The notes beneath the pieces were generated by a model that was not told the DNA's origin, made no database searches, and worked only from the letters and a program-made list of their open reading frames with translations. This document shows, piece by piece, positions 16,515-25,400 of a stretch of DNA of 41,464 bases. Positions within the stretch are counted from its first letter, which is position 1. The number at the start of each line of letters is the position of its first letter. Origin of the DNA: Caulobacteraceae bacterium (GTDB lineage: Bacteria > Pseudomonadota > Alphaproteobacteria > Caulobacterales > Caulobacteraceae). Location of the stretch: NCBI GenBank assembly GCA_947441065.1, contig CANESI010000024.1, positions 1 to 41,464 on the forward strand, given 5' to 3'. Position numbers and translations under genes: made by a program.

Positions 16515-17669
16515 TCAGAACAGGCGCTTAGCCTTGGCCAGAGCGGCAATCCCTGCATCGATCGTGGCGTCCTGCTTAGAAAAACACAGCCGCACCACAT
16601 GACGCACAGCATCCTCGGCATAGAAGCTCGACACTGGGATGGTCGCGACGCCCGCCTCCTGCACAGCGCGGCGACAGAAGATCTCGTCATCCACCTCAAT
16701 GCCTGAGGCGCTCAGATCGACATTGACGAAATAGGTCCCGTCGCTGGGTAGGGTGACATAGCCCTCTTGCAGCAGGCCCAGAACCAAGCGGTCTCGGCTG
16801 CGGGATAGGGCCTGACGCTGAGCGTCAAAGAAGTCCGCGTCCTTGCCGAGGCCAAAGGCGACGGCGGTTTGCAGGTTTGGCGGGGTGGTGAAGGCGAGAA
16901 ACTGGTGGGCCTTGGCGACAATGGCATTGAGGCGTGGGGCGGCGCAGACAAAGCCAACCTTCCAGCCGGTCAGGGCAAACATCTTTCCCGCCGAGCCAAT
17001 CTTGACGGTCCGGTCCCTCATGCCCGGCATAGCCATGAGCGGTGTGTGGCCATGGCCGTCAAACGTGACATGTTCCCAGACCTCATCACTGACGGCGACC
17101 AGGTCATGCTTGACGCAGACCCTAGCCAGCGCTGTGAGATCATTCTTGCCGTGGACCTTGCCTGCGGGATTGAGCGGGTTGTTGAACAGGACCAGCCGGG
17201 TGCGAGGCGTGATGGCCGCCTCCAGCATCTCCTCGGTCAGGTGCCAGTGTGGTGGTTGCAGGCTGATCAGGCGCGGCACACCCCCTGCGCGCTGAACCAG
17301 CGGCAGATAGGCATCATAGAGCGGTTGGATCAGGACCACCTCGTCGCCCGGCACAATCAAGGCGAAAAGGGCCGCGGCTATGGCTTCAGTCGCCCCAGAG
17401 GTCACGGTCACCTCTGATAGGCCATCCAGATCGAGCCCCTGAAAGCGCTGATAGTGGTCGGCGACCGCAAGCCGTAACTCAGGCAATCCCGCCATGGGCG
17501 GATATTGATTATAGCCATTGAGAACAGCGTCGGCGGCGGCTTGGCGAATATCGAGCGGCCCCGGGCCGTCAGGAAAGCCTTGGCCCAGATTGACCGCGCC
17601 GGTTTGCCGCGCAAGTCCGGACATGACCTCGAAGATCGTCGTCGGCATCTGGTCGTAGATCGGGTTCAC
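16515..17669 (-). CDS. class I/II PLP-dependent aminotransferase (YbdL/kynurenine aminotransferase-like)
   Basis: A 384-residue fold-type I aminotransferase. It has the N-terminal VNLGQGFPDGPGP loop, the QYPPMAGLPELR substrate-pocket strand, NNPLNPAGKV (conserved Asn), SDEVWEHVTF, and the PLP lysine Lys229 in KIGSAGKMFALTGWKVGF. The GQGFPD and YNQYPP motifs point to the subgroup containing methionine aminotransferase YbdL and kynurenine-oxoglutarate transaminases. It should move amino groups from methionine or aromatic amino acids to 2-oxo acids in the cytoplasm. No pathway partner sits nearby. The ATG is preceded by an AGGAGG-like element (CTAGGAGGTT on the coding strand), a strong ribosome site. 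Confidence 0.93.
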   Translation of the reverse strand: MNPIYDQMPTTIFEVMSGLARQTGAVNLGQGFPDGPGPLDIRQAAADAVLNGYNQYPPMAGLPELRLAVADHYQRFQGLDLDGLSEVTVTSGATEAIAAALFALIVPGDEVVLIQPLYDAYLPLVQRAGGVPRLISLQPPHWHLTEEMLEAAITPRTRLVLFNNPLNPAGKVHGKNDLTALARVCVKHDLVAVSDEVWEHVTFDGHGHTPLMAMPGMRDRTVKIGSAGKMFALTGWKVGFVCAAPRLNAIVAKAHQFLAFTTPPNLQTAVAFGLGKDADFFDAQRQALSRSRDRLVLGLLQEGYVTLPSDGTYFVNVDLSASGIEVDDEIFCRRAVQEAGVATIPVSSFYAEDAVRHVVRLCFSKQDATIDAGIAALAKAKRLF

Positions 17670-17886
17670 GCAACCTCCTAGAATGGTAAACTCAAGACTA
17701 ACGAGGAATGGGTGCTGCGGAAAGTCAGGCCAAGGCCAGACTTACTATTTTCCCGAGCAAAACTAACATAGCGATAGCTAACTTTTTGTTTTCATTGATA
17801 ATTTAGTTGCGACTATCCATTTCCCAGCCTTTACTCGCCCGAACAGATGGATCTTACCGCTTCGGCGAGACTCTGAAAGGACGACC

Positions 17887-18153
17887 ATGCCACCGCTCGC
17901 AACCTCCTCCGTGGTTTATCTTCAGGACGCCTCTAATGAGCAGGCTGGGTCTCATCTTGCCCCCCGATGGACCGGCAAGAGCCATGGACTATCAGCTTCG
18001 CCGCGCTTTCACGAGGTGACGGTGGACATGGTTGTCAAGATGATTGGCCAGATCGCCACCATTGAACGACAACACGGCGAGGACGTGGCCCTCGCCGTGG
18101 TCGAAGATCTCAAAAGAATTTGGGCTAAGCCCCACCTAAGCCTGGTTCAATAG
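17887..18153 (+). CDS. small hypothetical protein, 88 residues
   Basis: I do not recognise a family. The gene looks real: AAAGGA stands about 6 nt before the ATG, codon choice resembles neighbours, and the C-terminal half (VTVDMVVKMIGQIATIERQ, then DVALAVVEDLKRIW) reads as two amphipathic helices with regular hydrophobic spacing. No signal peptide or membrane segment is seen. It converges on an XRE-type regulator gene 16 bp away. The 217-bp gap upstream contains GATAG and CTATC elements like those in the regulator's own promoter region, so it may be a target of that regulator. An overlapping frame from 17807 is not supported. Confidence 0.55.
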   Translation: MPPLATSSVVYLQDASNEQAGSHLAPRWTGKSHGLSASPRFHEVTVDMVVKMIGQIATIERQHGEDVALAVVEDLKRIWAKPHLSLVQ

Positions 18154-18169
18154 AGCCAAGCCGTAGGGT

Positions 18170-18592
18170 TTAGTCTTCAGCCATAGCGGCTGGGGCATTG
18201 GCCATCATCGACTGAGCCAGTTCCAGCACTGAGCGGCGCAGGCGGGTCGAGGAGATGGCCGAATAGGCGTCCAGAAGTTCCGCCGCACCGGGCAGGCGCA
18301 GCTTGGAAAGATCAGCGATCCGCTCGGATGAGCGGCCCTTATCTTCGTCCAGATCATCCACCAGATCGCTGACGCGGCAGCCCAAGGTGTGGGCAATCTC
18401 GACCAGTCGCGAAAAACTGACGCGATTGGTGCCGCGTTCATATTTCTGAACCTGCTGGAAGCTCACGCCAATCGCATCGGCCAAGGCCTGCTGCGACATG
18501 CGCAACGACCGGCGACGAAGGCGAACGCTTTGACCCAAAGCAACGTCGAGGGGATGCGGCTCGTCGTCCGCGTTGGCTTTAATGGCACCCAT
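18170..18592 (-). CDS. XRE-family helix-turn-helix transcriptional regulator
   Basis: A 140-residue protein with a classic XRE/Cro domain at about residues 20-75: SVRLRRRSLRMSQQALADAI, then GVSFQQVQKYERGTNRVSFS. The C-terminal tail (LPGAAELLDAYSAISSTRLR) is helical and is the type found in a large alphaproteobacterial group of small single-domain regulators. The target is unknown. ATG 18592 is chosen because the longer frame to 18682 reads through the likely promoter and adds a hydrophobic segment foreign to the family. Upstream lies a TACAAT -10-like hexamer on this strand and a GATAG-N6-CTATC dyad, suggesting autoregulation. Confidence 0.93.
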   Translation of the reverse strand: MGAIKANADDEPHPLDVALGQSVRLRRRSLRMSQQALADAIGVSFQQVQKYERGTNRVSFSRLVEIAHTLGCRVSDLVDDLDEDKGRSSERIADLSKLRLPGAAELLDAYSAISSTRLRRSVLELAQSMMANAPAAMAED

Positions 18593-18655
18593 GATGTATC
18601 GCACCTTTTGCGTAAGTTCTCGGTAGGGTAGATTGTAAACAAATCCTGCTAAGAA

Positions 18656-18671
18656 GATAGCGAAAACTATC
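18656..18671. promoter_or_regulatory. candidate operator of the XRE regulator
   Basis: GATAGCGAAAACTATC is a GATAG-N6-CTATC dyad about 65 bp upstream of the regulator start. It lies near the place of a -35 element for a TACAAT -10 box on the minus strand. A related GCGATAGCTAAC and a GCGACTATC occur upstream of the small gene at 17887. The arms are only 5 bp, so it is a suggestion. Confidence 0.4.
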
Positions 18672-18767
18672 GATAAATCCAATTATTTTGTATTCAAGGT
18701 TGCAAACCGGCAAGCCTTTGCCGATTTCCCTAACTAAATTAAGGGATTTCGGGATTTGAAACCCAAC

Positions 18768-19496
18768 CTAAGGGGCCCAATAGACCGCCACTGGAACCTG
18801 ATTTTGGTGCAAAATCCCGCGAATAGGGGCCTCTAAAACCGGCCCGTCGTTCAAGGCATCTCGATAGACCGCCCGTTTTGAAGCGCCCTTGAGCAACAGA
18901 ATGATCTGCCGCGACTGCAAAAGGGCTGGCAGGCTTAGGGACAGTCGGGCCGGGCCTTCCAAGGCGGGGCGCACTGCACGGACCTTGAGGGGGCCAAACA
19001 TGTCCATCGCCGCTTCGAGGCCGATGCCGCCGGGGAACAGGGACGCGGTGTGAGCGTTATCTCCCATGCCCAGCAAAACCAGATCGAACGGCTGCGCTAG
19101 GGTGCGCAAGGCTCCATCCATTTGAACTTCGGCGGCTTCTGGGGTCTCAGTATTGCATTTCAGACCGGTGAACCGTGCCGCCGCAGCGGGCCCTTGAAGC
19201 AGGGTTCGCCGGACCATCGCCTCATTGCTGGCAGGATCATCCACGGGAACCCATCGCTCATCGGTTAGGGTCAACTGAACCTGCGACCATGGCAGGTCCA
19301 GATGGCTGAGGGCTTCATAGATAGGGACGGGCGTGGTGCCGCCACTGAGGGCAAGGCTGGCCGTCCCACGCGCGGCGACCCCGGCGAGAATGGCCGCGCT
19401 AATAGCCTCGACGGCGGCCGATTGAAGCGCGGCCATATCGGTAAAGCGGCGCTCAGCGATCCTACTGGCCAAGGGTTTCTGCCTTTTCGGCCACAT
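18768..19496 (-). CDS. pgl: 6-phosphogluconolactonase
   Basis: A 242-residue cytoplasmic enzyme of the DevB/Pgl type. Family motifs are SLALSGGTTPVPIYEAL, LTLTDERWVPVDDPASNE and FDLVLLGMGDNAHTASLFPG. It hydrolyses 6-phosphogluconolactone to 6-phosphogluconate after glucose-6-phosphate dehydrogenase, feeding the Entner-Doudoroff or oxidative pentose phosphate pathway. The usual neighbours zwf and edd are not in the window. The ATG lies 35 bp inside the end of the upstream GtrA-fusion gene without a clear ribosome site, which suggests translational coupling to it, or a later start. Confidence 0.93.
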   Translation of the reverse strand: MWPKRQKPLASRIAERRFTDMAALQSAAVEAISAAILAGVAARGTASLALSGGTTPVPIYEALSHLDLPWSQVQLTLTDERWVPVDDPASNEAMVRRTLLQGPAAAARFTGLKCNTETPEAAEVQMDGALRTLAQPFDLVLLGMGDNAHTASLFPGGIGLEAAMDMFGPLKVRAVRPALEGPARLSLSLPALLQSRQIILLLKGASKRAVYRDALNDGPVLEAPIRGILHQNQVPVAVYWAP

Positions 19497-21477
19497 GGCG
19501 AAAGGCGATGTGCTTTGAGCCCAAGAAGTTGATCATCAAACCCGCCGCTGTACCGATGGCCAAGGGAATGACCAGCCAGTGCCCAAGGCTAGGAACCAGC
19601 ATGATGACAAGGCTATAGGCGGCGATATTGATCGCACCGCCGGTGCCTTGAACGAGGAAATAGAGACCGGCCTCCTTGGCATGGTTGCGACCGGCCTGCG
19701 CCTTAAAGGTCCAGAGCCGATTGAGGGTCCAGGTGGCAAAGACGGCAACGAGGAACGAACAGAGCCGCGCAGTGAAATGATCCATGTGGGCAAACCAAAC
19801 CAACCCATGAAGCACGCCACCATCGACAACAAAGCCAACGCCGCCCACCACGCAAAAGCGCATGAAGGCCGGGTCCAGAAGGTCGAGGATCTTGGCAAAT
19901 AGGGGAGCGCGCCTCGCCAAGCGCAGGCCTTGCTCAAAGAGGCTTAGGCCCCAAGCCCTTAGGGCGTCCCAGGTTTGACCGGGGGTGTCCTTGGCCAGCC
20001 TTTGGGCCACGACGGCCGCCGCCAAGGGGATGATCCAAGCGACGCGGGCCTGATAGCGGGGGAAGGGACCGGACAGGACGCCGCAGACGGCCGCGTTGAT
20101 CACATAGCCCGCCAGCAGCAGGCCAACGGCGGTCATGGCCTTGATGGCGTCTTGATCAAAGCTCATCTGTTTTTGACGGAAGGCTTGAGCCACTTCTCCT
20201 CGTACCAGACGCCAAAGCAGGAACGCGCCAGCCAGAACGAAGATGGTGGTGTGCCAAGCGCGCAAGGGATCCATCCGCAAACGCGAGCGGCAGGCCGCGC
20301 GGTCGGTCTTGCACTTTTCAGCGTTAGGGATCAGGAGGGGAAGGTTGGTATCCCCCCAATAGCGGTCATTCAGAAAGACATAGGGATTGCGCAGCGGATC
20401 TTCGACATAGATCAGGTTGAGCTGCCACCACCAGTTTTGCAGTGAGGCCGTGACCTGACCCAGCGGATCATGCAGGACCGTGTTGAACGCAAACCGAAAC
20501 TCTTCCTTGCCGAGTGCAACGCGGTCCTCATAGCCCAGTCGATTGAACAGTCCGATCCCCGCCGTGCCCGACCACAGGATCTTGTCACTATCGTCAAGGG
20601 CCTGATGCCGGAAGCGGCACAGGATATAGGGCGTCCCGCTGCTGCAGGCCTCGCGCAGATAGTTTCGGCCGGGCCCATCGGCCAAGACGCGGGCACTGAG
20701 GAAGGGCGGTCGACGTAACTCTTCGCCCCACTTGGCCTTGACCGATTGGGCATAGAGGGCGTTGGCCGCAAAGCCGGTAATGACGGCGGCCGTGATCAGG
20801 CTGGCGCGAACAAACGTCTCGCGGCGATCCGCCTTCAGCAACACCATCAGGCCCGCGCCAATCACCGCCAAACCAAGGGCGGTCATGGTGTGGGAGCCGT
20901 GGAAGCTCAAGGCGAGCGATAGCAGACACCAGTTGAAGATCTGAGCCCTTCGGCTCAGCGTGTGGCGATAGATTAGGAGCAGAACACCGCACAGGATCGC
21001 GACCGCAGCAAAGACGTCCGGCATGGCAAAGCCTGCGAACAGGGGTAGCGATGTGCCCACCGCCACCAGCAAGCTGACCGGAACAAAGGTCCAGGGCTTG
21101 GCACGCGGGGCGATCGCTCTCGAAAGCCGCCAAGCAGGCCACAGCGCCAAGAGGCCTTGGATCGCGGCGACCAGCCACAGACTGCCTATGGCGACGCCGG
21201 CATAGAGAAAGACGCCGTAATAGGCCGATCTGGCCCCCATGGATGTGAGGGAAAACCTCTCCGCTGTTCTCTTTTTTGCGGCTTCGGCAATGTCTATCGG
21301 ATCGGTTAGGACCGGCGCGGGCTTCCAGGTGCCGATAATGTCCTGCACCACCGTGCGGCCTTGATCGTAATAGTCATCTGTGTCGGTAAAGACCGACGGA
21401 CGCCCATTCACCGCAATGACCGCGAGGAGGAAAAGGGTCCCCAGCCAGACCGGCCATGACTTCCAGATCTGCCTCAT
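19462..21477 (-). CDS. GT-C-type membrane glycosyltransferase fused to a GtrA flippase domain
   Basis: A 671-residue membrane protein made of two parts. Residues 1-510 form about ten membrane helices; right after the first helix the periplasmic loop reads VFTDTDDYYDQGRTV, an acidic DxD-like motif where GT-C enzymes using polyprenyl-phosphate sugars keep their catalytic aspartate. A long periplasmic loop follows further on (KWGEELRRPPFLSA to RSRLRM). Residues about 545-665 are a complete GtrA domain with four helices (FCVVGGVGFVVDGGVLHGL, TLNRLWTFK, FLGSKHIAFRHV), the small protein thought to flip polyprenyl-linked glucose. The GtrB-like gene lies 18 bp upstream. Together they resemble a GtrA/B/C set with A and C joined in one chain. 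The GT-C assignment of the N-terminal part is inference. Confidence 0.85.
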   Translation of the reverse strand: MRQIWKSWPVWLGTLFLLAVIAVNGRPSVFTDTDDYYDQGRTVVQDIIGTWKPAPVLTDPIDIAEAAKKRTAERFSLTSMGARSAYYGVFLYAGVAIGSLWLVAAIQGLLALWPAWRLSRAIAPRAKPWTFVPVSLLVAVGTSLPLFAGFAMPDVFAAVAILCGVLLLIYRHTLSRRAQIFNWCLLSLALSFHGSHTMTALGLAVIGAGLMVLLKADRRETFVRASLITAAVITGFAANALYAQSVKAKWGEELRRPPFLSARVLADGPGRNYLREACSSGTPYILCRFRHQALDDSDKILWSGTAGIGLFNRLGYEDRVALGKEEFRFAFNTVLHDPLGQVTASLQNWWWQLNLIYVEDPLRNPYVFLNDRYWGDTNLPLLIPNAEKCKTDRAACRSRLRMDPLRAWHTTIFVLAGAFLLWRLVRGEVAQAFRQKQMSFDQDAIKAMTAVGLLLAGYVINAAVCGVLSGPFPRYQARVAWIIPLAAAVVAQRLAKDTPGQTWDALRAWGLSLFEQGLRLARRAPLFAKILDLLDPAFMRFCVVGGVGFVVDGGVLHGLVWFAHMDHFTARLCSFLVAVFATWTLNRLWTFKAQAGRNHAKEAGLYFLVQGTGGAINIAAYSLVIMLVPSLGHWLVIPLAIGTAAGLMINFLGSKHIAFRHVAEKAETLGQ

Positions 21478-21495
21478 GCGAAGCTTTGCCGGGCT

Positions 21496-22725
21496 TTAGC
21501 GACGAAGGGTGAAGACAGAGGCGAGAAAGCCGGATGCGGCGATCTGGATGCTGGCCGTCACGGCGGTCAGGGAAATGACCAAGATCCGCACCACGCCATT
21601 ATAGACAATGGGTCCAAATCCAACGCTGGCCCAGTGGCCCAGAGCAACGACCGTCCCCACACAACCGGCGATGAACAGGACGAGTGCGCCTTGCAGGATG
21701 GGTTCCAAGGTCATGCCGAGGAGGAACTTCTTCATGCTCCCTGCAGGCGGCAGAACCCCTTCCATCATCGCATAGCGACGGGCCAAGGCGCTGAACATCA
21801 CCAGCTGTGTTCCGATCAGGAACGAGAAGCAGGCGGCGACGAGCGTATGGATGTCGAGCTGGATATGAGGCGTGACCTGCACGGCTCCAAGCGCCAACAT
21901 CGATGTCCCCGCCACGCCAAGGCCAATCATCAACAGGCCAGGATAGAGGAACAGCCACTCAGGGCTATGGAGCAGCAGGAAGCGCAAATGGCGCCATCCA
22001 TCGCGCCAAGTCTTCAGATGGGGAGGGCGCGAGCGGCCATCGGGACGAAGGGTGGTTGGAACCTCTTCGATGCGGCGCTCGTGCAGGGCCGACTTGACGA
22101 CCATTTCGCTGGCAAATTCCATACCCGGGCTTTGCAGGCCAAGGCTGAGCATGGTTTCACGGTTAAAGCCGCGCAGACCGCAATGGAAGTCACTGACGGG
22201 AATCTTGAAGAAGAGTTTGCCCAAGAAAGACAGGACCGGATTGCCCAGATAGCGGTGCAGGAAGGGCATGGCCCCCTTTTCGATACCGCCAAGGAACCGG
22301 TTGCCCATAACCAGATCCGCGCCATCGCGCAGACGCTCGACCATGGTGTCTAGATTTTCGAAATCGTAGCTGTCATCGGCATCGCCCATAATGACAAATC
22401 GGCCGTGGGCAGCGCGAATACCGCCGATCAGGGCCGCGCCATAGCCACGCTCTGGCACCGCGACCACGCGCGCACCTTCGGCCTCGGCCATGCCTTGAGA
22501 GCCATCGGTCGAGCCATTGTCCGCGATCAGGACCTCGCCGGAAATGCCGGTGCGTTTGAAGAAGCCCAAGGCCTTGCGAACGCAAACCTCAATGGTTTCA
22601 GCCTCGTTCAAGCAAGGCATGAGGATCGTCAGTTCAACCGACGACTTGCCCGCATCCAAAGTCCTATCCGAAGAGGTGTGGTCTTGCCCAGAAGACAAGC
22701 GGGCACTGATCAGTTCCGCAGCCAT
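21496..22725 (-). CDS. GtrB/DPM1-like polyprenyl-phosphate glycosyltransferase
   Basis: A 409-residue GT2 enzyme with membrane anchor. The GT-A domain spans about residues 30-260: LTILMPCLNEAETIEVCV, EVLIADNGSTDGSQ, GYGAALIGGI, the metal-binding MGDADDSYDF, and SDFHCGLRGFNRE. Four hydrophobic segments follow (WLFLYPGLLMIGLGV onward). Enzymes of this kind move a sugar from a nucleotide to undecaprenyl or dolichyl phosphate on the cytoplasmic face of the inner membrane. The GtrA fusion gene follows by 18 bp and would flip and use the product. ATG 22725 has GAGAG close upstream; a longer frame to 22788 lacks family similarity at its start. Confidence 0.92.
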   Translation of the reverse strand: MAAELISARLSSGQDHTSSDRTLDAGKSSVELTILMPCLNEAETIEVCVRKALGFFKRTGISGEVLIADNGSTDGSQGMAEAEGARVVAVPERGYGAALIGGIRAAHGRFVIMGDADDSYDFENLDTMVERLRDGADLVMGNRFLGGIEKGAMPFLHRYLGNPVLSFLGKLFFKIPVSDFHCGLRGFNRETMLSLGLQSPGMEFASEMVVKSALHERRIEEVPTTLRPDGRSRPPHLKTWRDGWRHLRFLLLHSPEWLFLYPGLLMIGLGVAGTSMLALGAVQVTPHIQLDIHTLVAACFSFLIGTQLVMFSALARRYAMMEGVLPPAGSMKKFLLGMTLEPILQGALVLFIAGCVGTVVALGHWASVGFGPIVYNGVVRILVISLTAVTASIQIAASGFLASVFTLRR

Positions 22726-22828
22726 ATCGCTCTCACTTTGCAAATCACGATTGCGAGAGGGAAATACGCCTTTCTGATCAAGGTGCAAGCCCTGCTGAGC
22801 AGTTCAACCCCGAATTGACGCCAATTGC

Positions 22829-24304
22829 CTATAGCCCGAGCGCGTGGCGCATCACTTGGTAGATGTAGCTCTGTTCCACAACACCTTGGAAAAGGTGCGC
22901 CTGAGGGCCGCCCGCAAAGATGGCCACGTCCTCACCACTATGGGCCGCGCTGAACATCGGTACGGTGGCCTGTTGGGTAAAACTGGGGGCCTTGGTGTCT
23001 ATGGAAGACAGATCTTCGCGATGGTTTTCACCATCCGCGCCGCCGGGGCCGGTCGCATAGCTGAGGATGGCATAGGGCTTTTTATCCTTGGCCAACCCAC
23101 CACTATCCTCATCAGCAGCGAGGCCGAGAATGGGATCATTGCGGGCGGCATAGCCAGAGATCACCAGTCCATGACTGTGGTCAGCCGTGACAATGATCAG
23201 GGTGTTCTTCATGTCGACCTTGGCCATTACAGCGGCGATGGCCTTGGAGAACTCCTCAGTTTCGGTCAGGGCCCGGTAGGCATTGCCTGCGTGACTGCCC
23301 ATATCGATCCGCCCGCCCTCGACCATCAAGAAATAGCCCTTGGGGTTCTTGGACAGGATATCGACGGCGGTGGTGGCCATCTGGGTCAGGGTTGGGACAT
23401 CCGCGCCTTGGGTCGCACGGTCGGCTTCGTAGGGCAGGTTTTCGGGACCAAACAGGCCGAGCAGATGATCGACCTTGGCGGGATCAAGGCTCTTCAATTC
23501 ACTGACCGTCATCACCGCAGCCGTTCGTGGACCAGATGTGGCCAGCCAAGACTGGACCAGGTCGAGGCCATCGGCGCGGTTGCCGCCCTGATCTTTCGGT
23601 CGAAAGCGTGACCGCCCGCCGCCCATAGCCACATTGAGGCGGGTGGTGTTGGGAGCCTCGACCAGTTGACGGGCAATATCCTTGCATCCGGCGGCCTTAG
23701 CCTGGGCGGACATGTTCTGGTCGCCTTCCCAGTCACGATTGGCGACATGGGCATAGGTTGAGGCGGGCGTGGCGTGGGTGATGCGCGTGGTGGTGACCGC
23801 ACCGGTCCAGCGCCCCTTGGCCTTGGCCATTTCTGCCAAGGAGGTGATCGCCGATCCAGCAATGGATGGGCAATCATTAGGAACAACCGTCCCATCGACG
23901 CCAATCGCGCCGTTGCGGGTCTTGACGCCGGTCAGCATAGCCGAGGCGCTCGCGGCGCTATCGGTGACCATTGTGTCGTCGCTGTAGGTCTTGGACAGGG
24001 CCAGATAGGGCAGGGTCTCGAAGGACAGGCTATTGGACACGCCGTCCACACCCCGGGACTGACCCTCATGGATGCGCGCAGCGACCATGGTGCTGATGCC
24101 CATACCATCACCGACGAACAGGATGACGTTCTTGGCCTTGCCATTGTTGGGCCTTAACGCCAGCGCCTTGTCGAGCGTCGTCAGGCCACTGACATAGTAG
24201 GGATTGGAGGTCTGGCGGGCCACCGGTTCTGCGGCGAGGGCCGCTTGGCTGACGGTCAGGGCCAAAAGCAGGCCGCCCAAGGGGCGCAGGGCGGGATAGG
24301 ACAT
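22829..24304 (-). CDS. alkaline phosphatase, PhoA family
   Basis: A 491-residue periplasmic enzyme with an N-terminal signal peptide (GGLLLALTVSQAALAA). Metal and catalytic sites are evident: FVGDGMGIS with Asp66, TDSAASASAML with nucleophile Ser116, MVEGGRIDMGSHAGN, IIVTADHSHGL and the late FSAAHSGEDVAIFA histidine. It hydrolyses phosphate monoesters and uses two zinc ions and one magnesium. GGAG stands 7 nt before the ATG. I found no convincing Pho box in the 130 bp upstream, so phosphate control cannot be claimed. It lies between undecaprenyl-diphosphatase and the GtrB-like gene on one strand. Confidence 0.95.
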   Translation of the reverse strand: MSYPALRPLGGLLLALTVSQAALAAEPVARQTSNPYYVSGLTTLDKALALRPNNGKAKNVILFVGDGMGISTMVAARIHEGQSRGVDGVSNSLSFETLPYLALSKTYSDDTMVTDSAASASAMLTGVKTRNGAIGVDGTVVPNDCPSIAGSAITSLAEMAKAKGRWTGAVTTTRITHATPASTYAHVANRDWEGDQNMSAQAKAAGCKDIARQLVEAPNTTRLNVAMGGGRSRFRPKDQGGNRADGLDLVQSWLATSGPRTAAVMTVSELKSLDPAKVDHLLGLFGPENLPYEADRATQGADVPTLTQMATTAVDILSKNPKGYFLMVEGGRIDMGSHAGNAYRALTETEEFSKAIAAVMAKVDMKNTLIIVTADHSHGLVISGYAARNDPILGLAADEDSGGLAKDKKPYAILSYATGPGGADGENHREDLSSIDTKAPSFTQQATVPMFSAAHSGEDVAIFAGGPQAHLFQGVVEQSYIYQVMRHALGL

Positions 24305-24438
24305 GACGATCTCCGGTGGTGACCGGGTCTGTCTAGGCCATCGGCTGGATAAAGGTCTAGTGCGTCACGAAAAATTCAATTTCAAAAGGGCGGTTGGGGC
24401 TGAGTTCTGAAGGGTCTAGGCAACCTTGCCCGAAAGGT

Positions 24439-25242
24439 TCACCCCGCCATCTGCAAGGCGACAAGCCCTACGCCGCCGACCACAATCCGCCAGATGGCAA
24501 AGGGCATGAAGCCATAGCGGGTGACAAAGGCCAGCATGGACTTGACCACCACCCATCCCGACAGGAAGGCAACAACAAAGCCGATGGCGATCAGTCCGCC
24601 TTGGTCGAGGCTAATTGTGTCCTTGGCCCGATAGAGGTCGAGCGCAAAGGCCCCGGCCATGGTTGGAATGGCCAAGAAGAACGAGAACTCGGCGGCGGAG
24701 CGCTTGTCACCGCCGAGCAGCACGGCCCCGACAATGGTGGCCCCGGAGCGAGACACCCCCGGCACCATGGCGAGGGTCTGGAACAGGCCAATGCCCAGCG
24801 CGGTCAAAAGCGGATAGCGCATGGCATCAAACTGGCGCGGCGGCGGGCTGAACCGCTCGATCGCGGCCAAGACAATGCCGCCAATGATCAAGGACCAACA
24901 GATCAGGCGCGGGCTTTCAAACAACACCTGCTTGATCAGGTCATGGAAGGCCAGACCCAAAACCACGGCCGGGACAAAGGCAATGATAATGCTGAGGGCA
25001 AACCGTCTGGCCTCGGGGCTGGTCGGCATTTGGACCACCACGGTCCACAGGCGCTGAAAATAGAGCGCCACAACCGCCAAGATCGCGCCCATCTGAATCA
25101 GGACGGTAAAGGTATCCCAATCGGCCACCTTCAGGCCCATAGCCTGCGCGGCCAACAACAGGTGCCCGGTCGAGGAGACCGGTATGAACTCGGTCAGCCC
25201 CTCAACTAGGCCCAAAATTACCGCTGAAAGCCAATCTGGCAT
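24439..25242 (-). CDS. uppP: undecaprenyl-diphosphatase
   Basis: A 267-residue membrane protein of the UppP/BacA family with about seven to eight helices. The two active-site motifs are present: EGLTEFIPVSSTGHLLLA near the N-terminus and MVPGVSRSGATIVGAV in the middle. It dephosphorylates undecaprenyl pyrophosphate on the periplasmic side, recycling the lipid carrier for peptidoglycan and surface glycan synthesis; high levels give bacitracin tolerance. The GtrB-like and GtrA-fusion genes downstream on the same strand use the same carrier. It is divergent from the cation transporter gene. Confidence 0.96.
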   Translation of the reverse strand: MPDWLSAVILGLVEGLTEFIPVSSTGHLLLAAQAMGLKVADWDTFTVLIQMGAILAVVALYFQRLWTVVVQMPTSPEARRFALSIIIAFVPAVVLGLAFHDLIKQVLFESPRLICWSLIIGGIVLAAIERFSPPPRQFDAMRYPLLTALGIGLFQTLAMVPGVSRSGATIVGAVLLGGDKRSAAEFSFFLAIPTMAGAFALDLYRAKDTISLDQGGLIAIGFVVAFLSGWVVVKSMLAFVTRYGFMPFAIWRIVVGGVGLVALQMAG

Positions 25243-25400
25243 GGTCCGATCCCGTCACGTCGCGCCTATCGTTCTGATCTAGCATGTGTCGCGGGGGGGA
25301 TGGCTAGGGCTAAGGCGAAGGGGCGCGACAAGTTCCCCGTCTCCCCAACTGAGAGTCGTTCGCGCTGTAATCGGTGAGGGCGAGACGATAGGATGGCGCA

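Noticed and set aside
24305-24438. Pho box before the alkaline phosphatase gene
   Set aside because: No pair of CTGTCAT-like repeats with the right spacing could be found.
24394-25209. 271-codon plus-strand frame opposite uppP
   Set aside because: Antisense shadow of a certain gene; low-complexity Gly/His/Gln composition, no motif.
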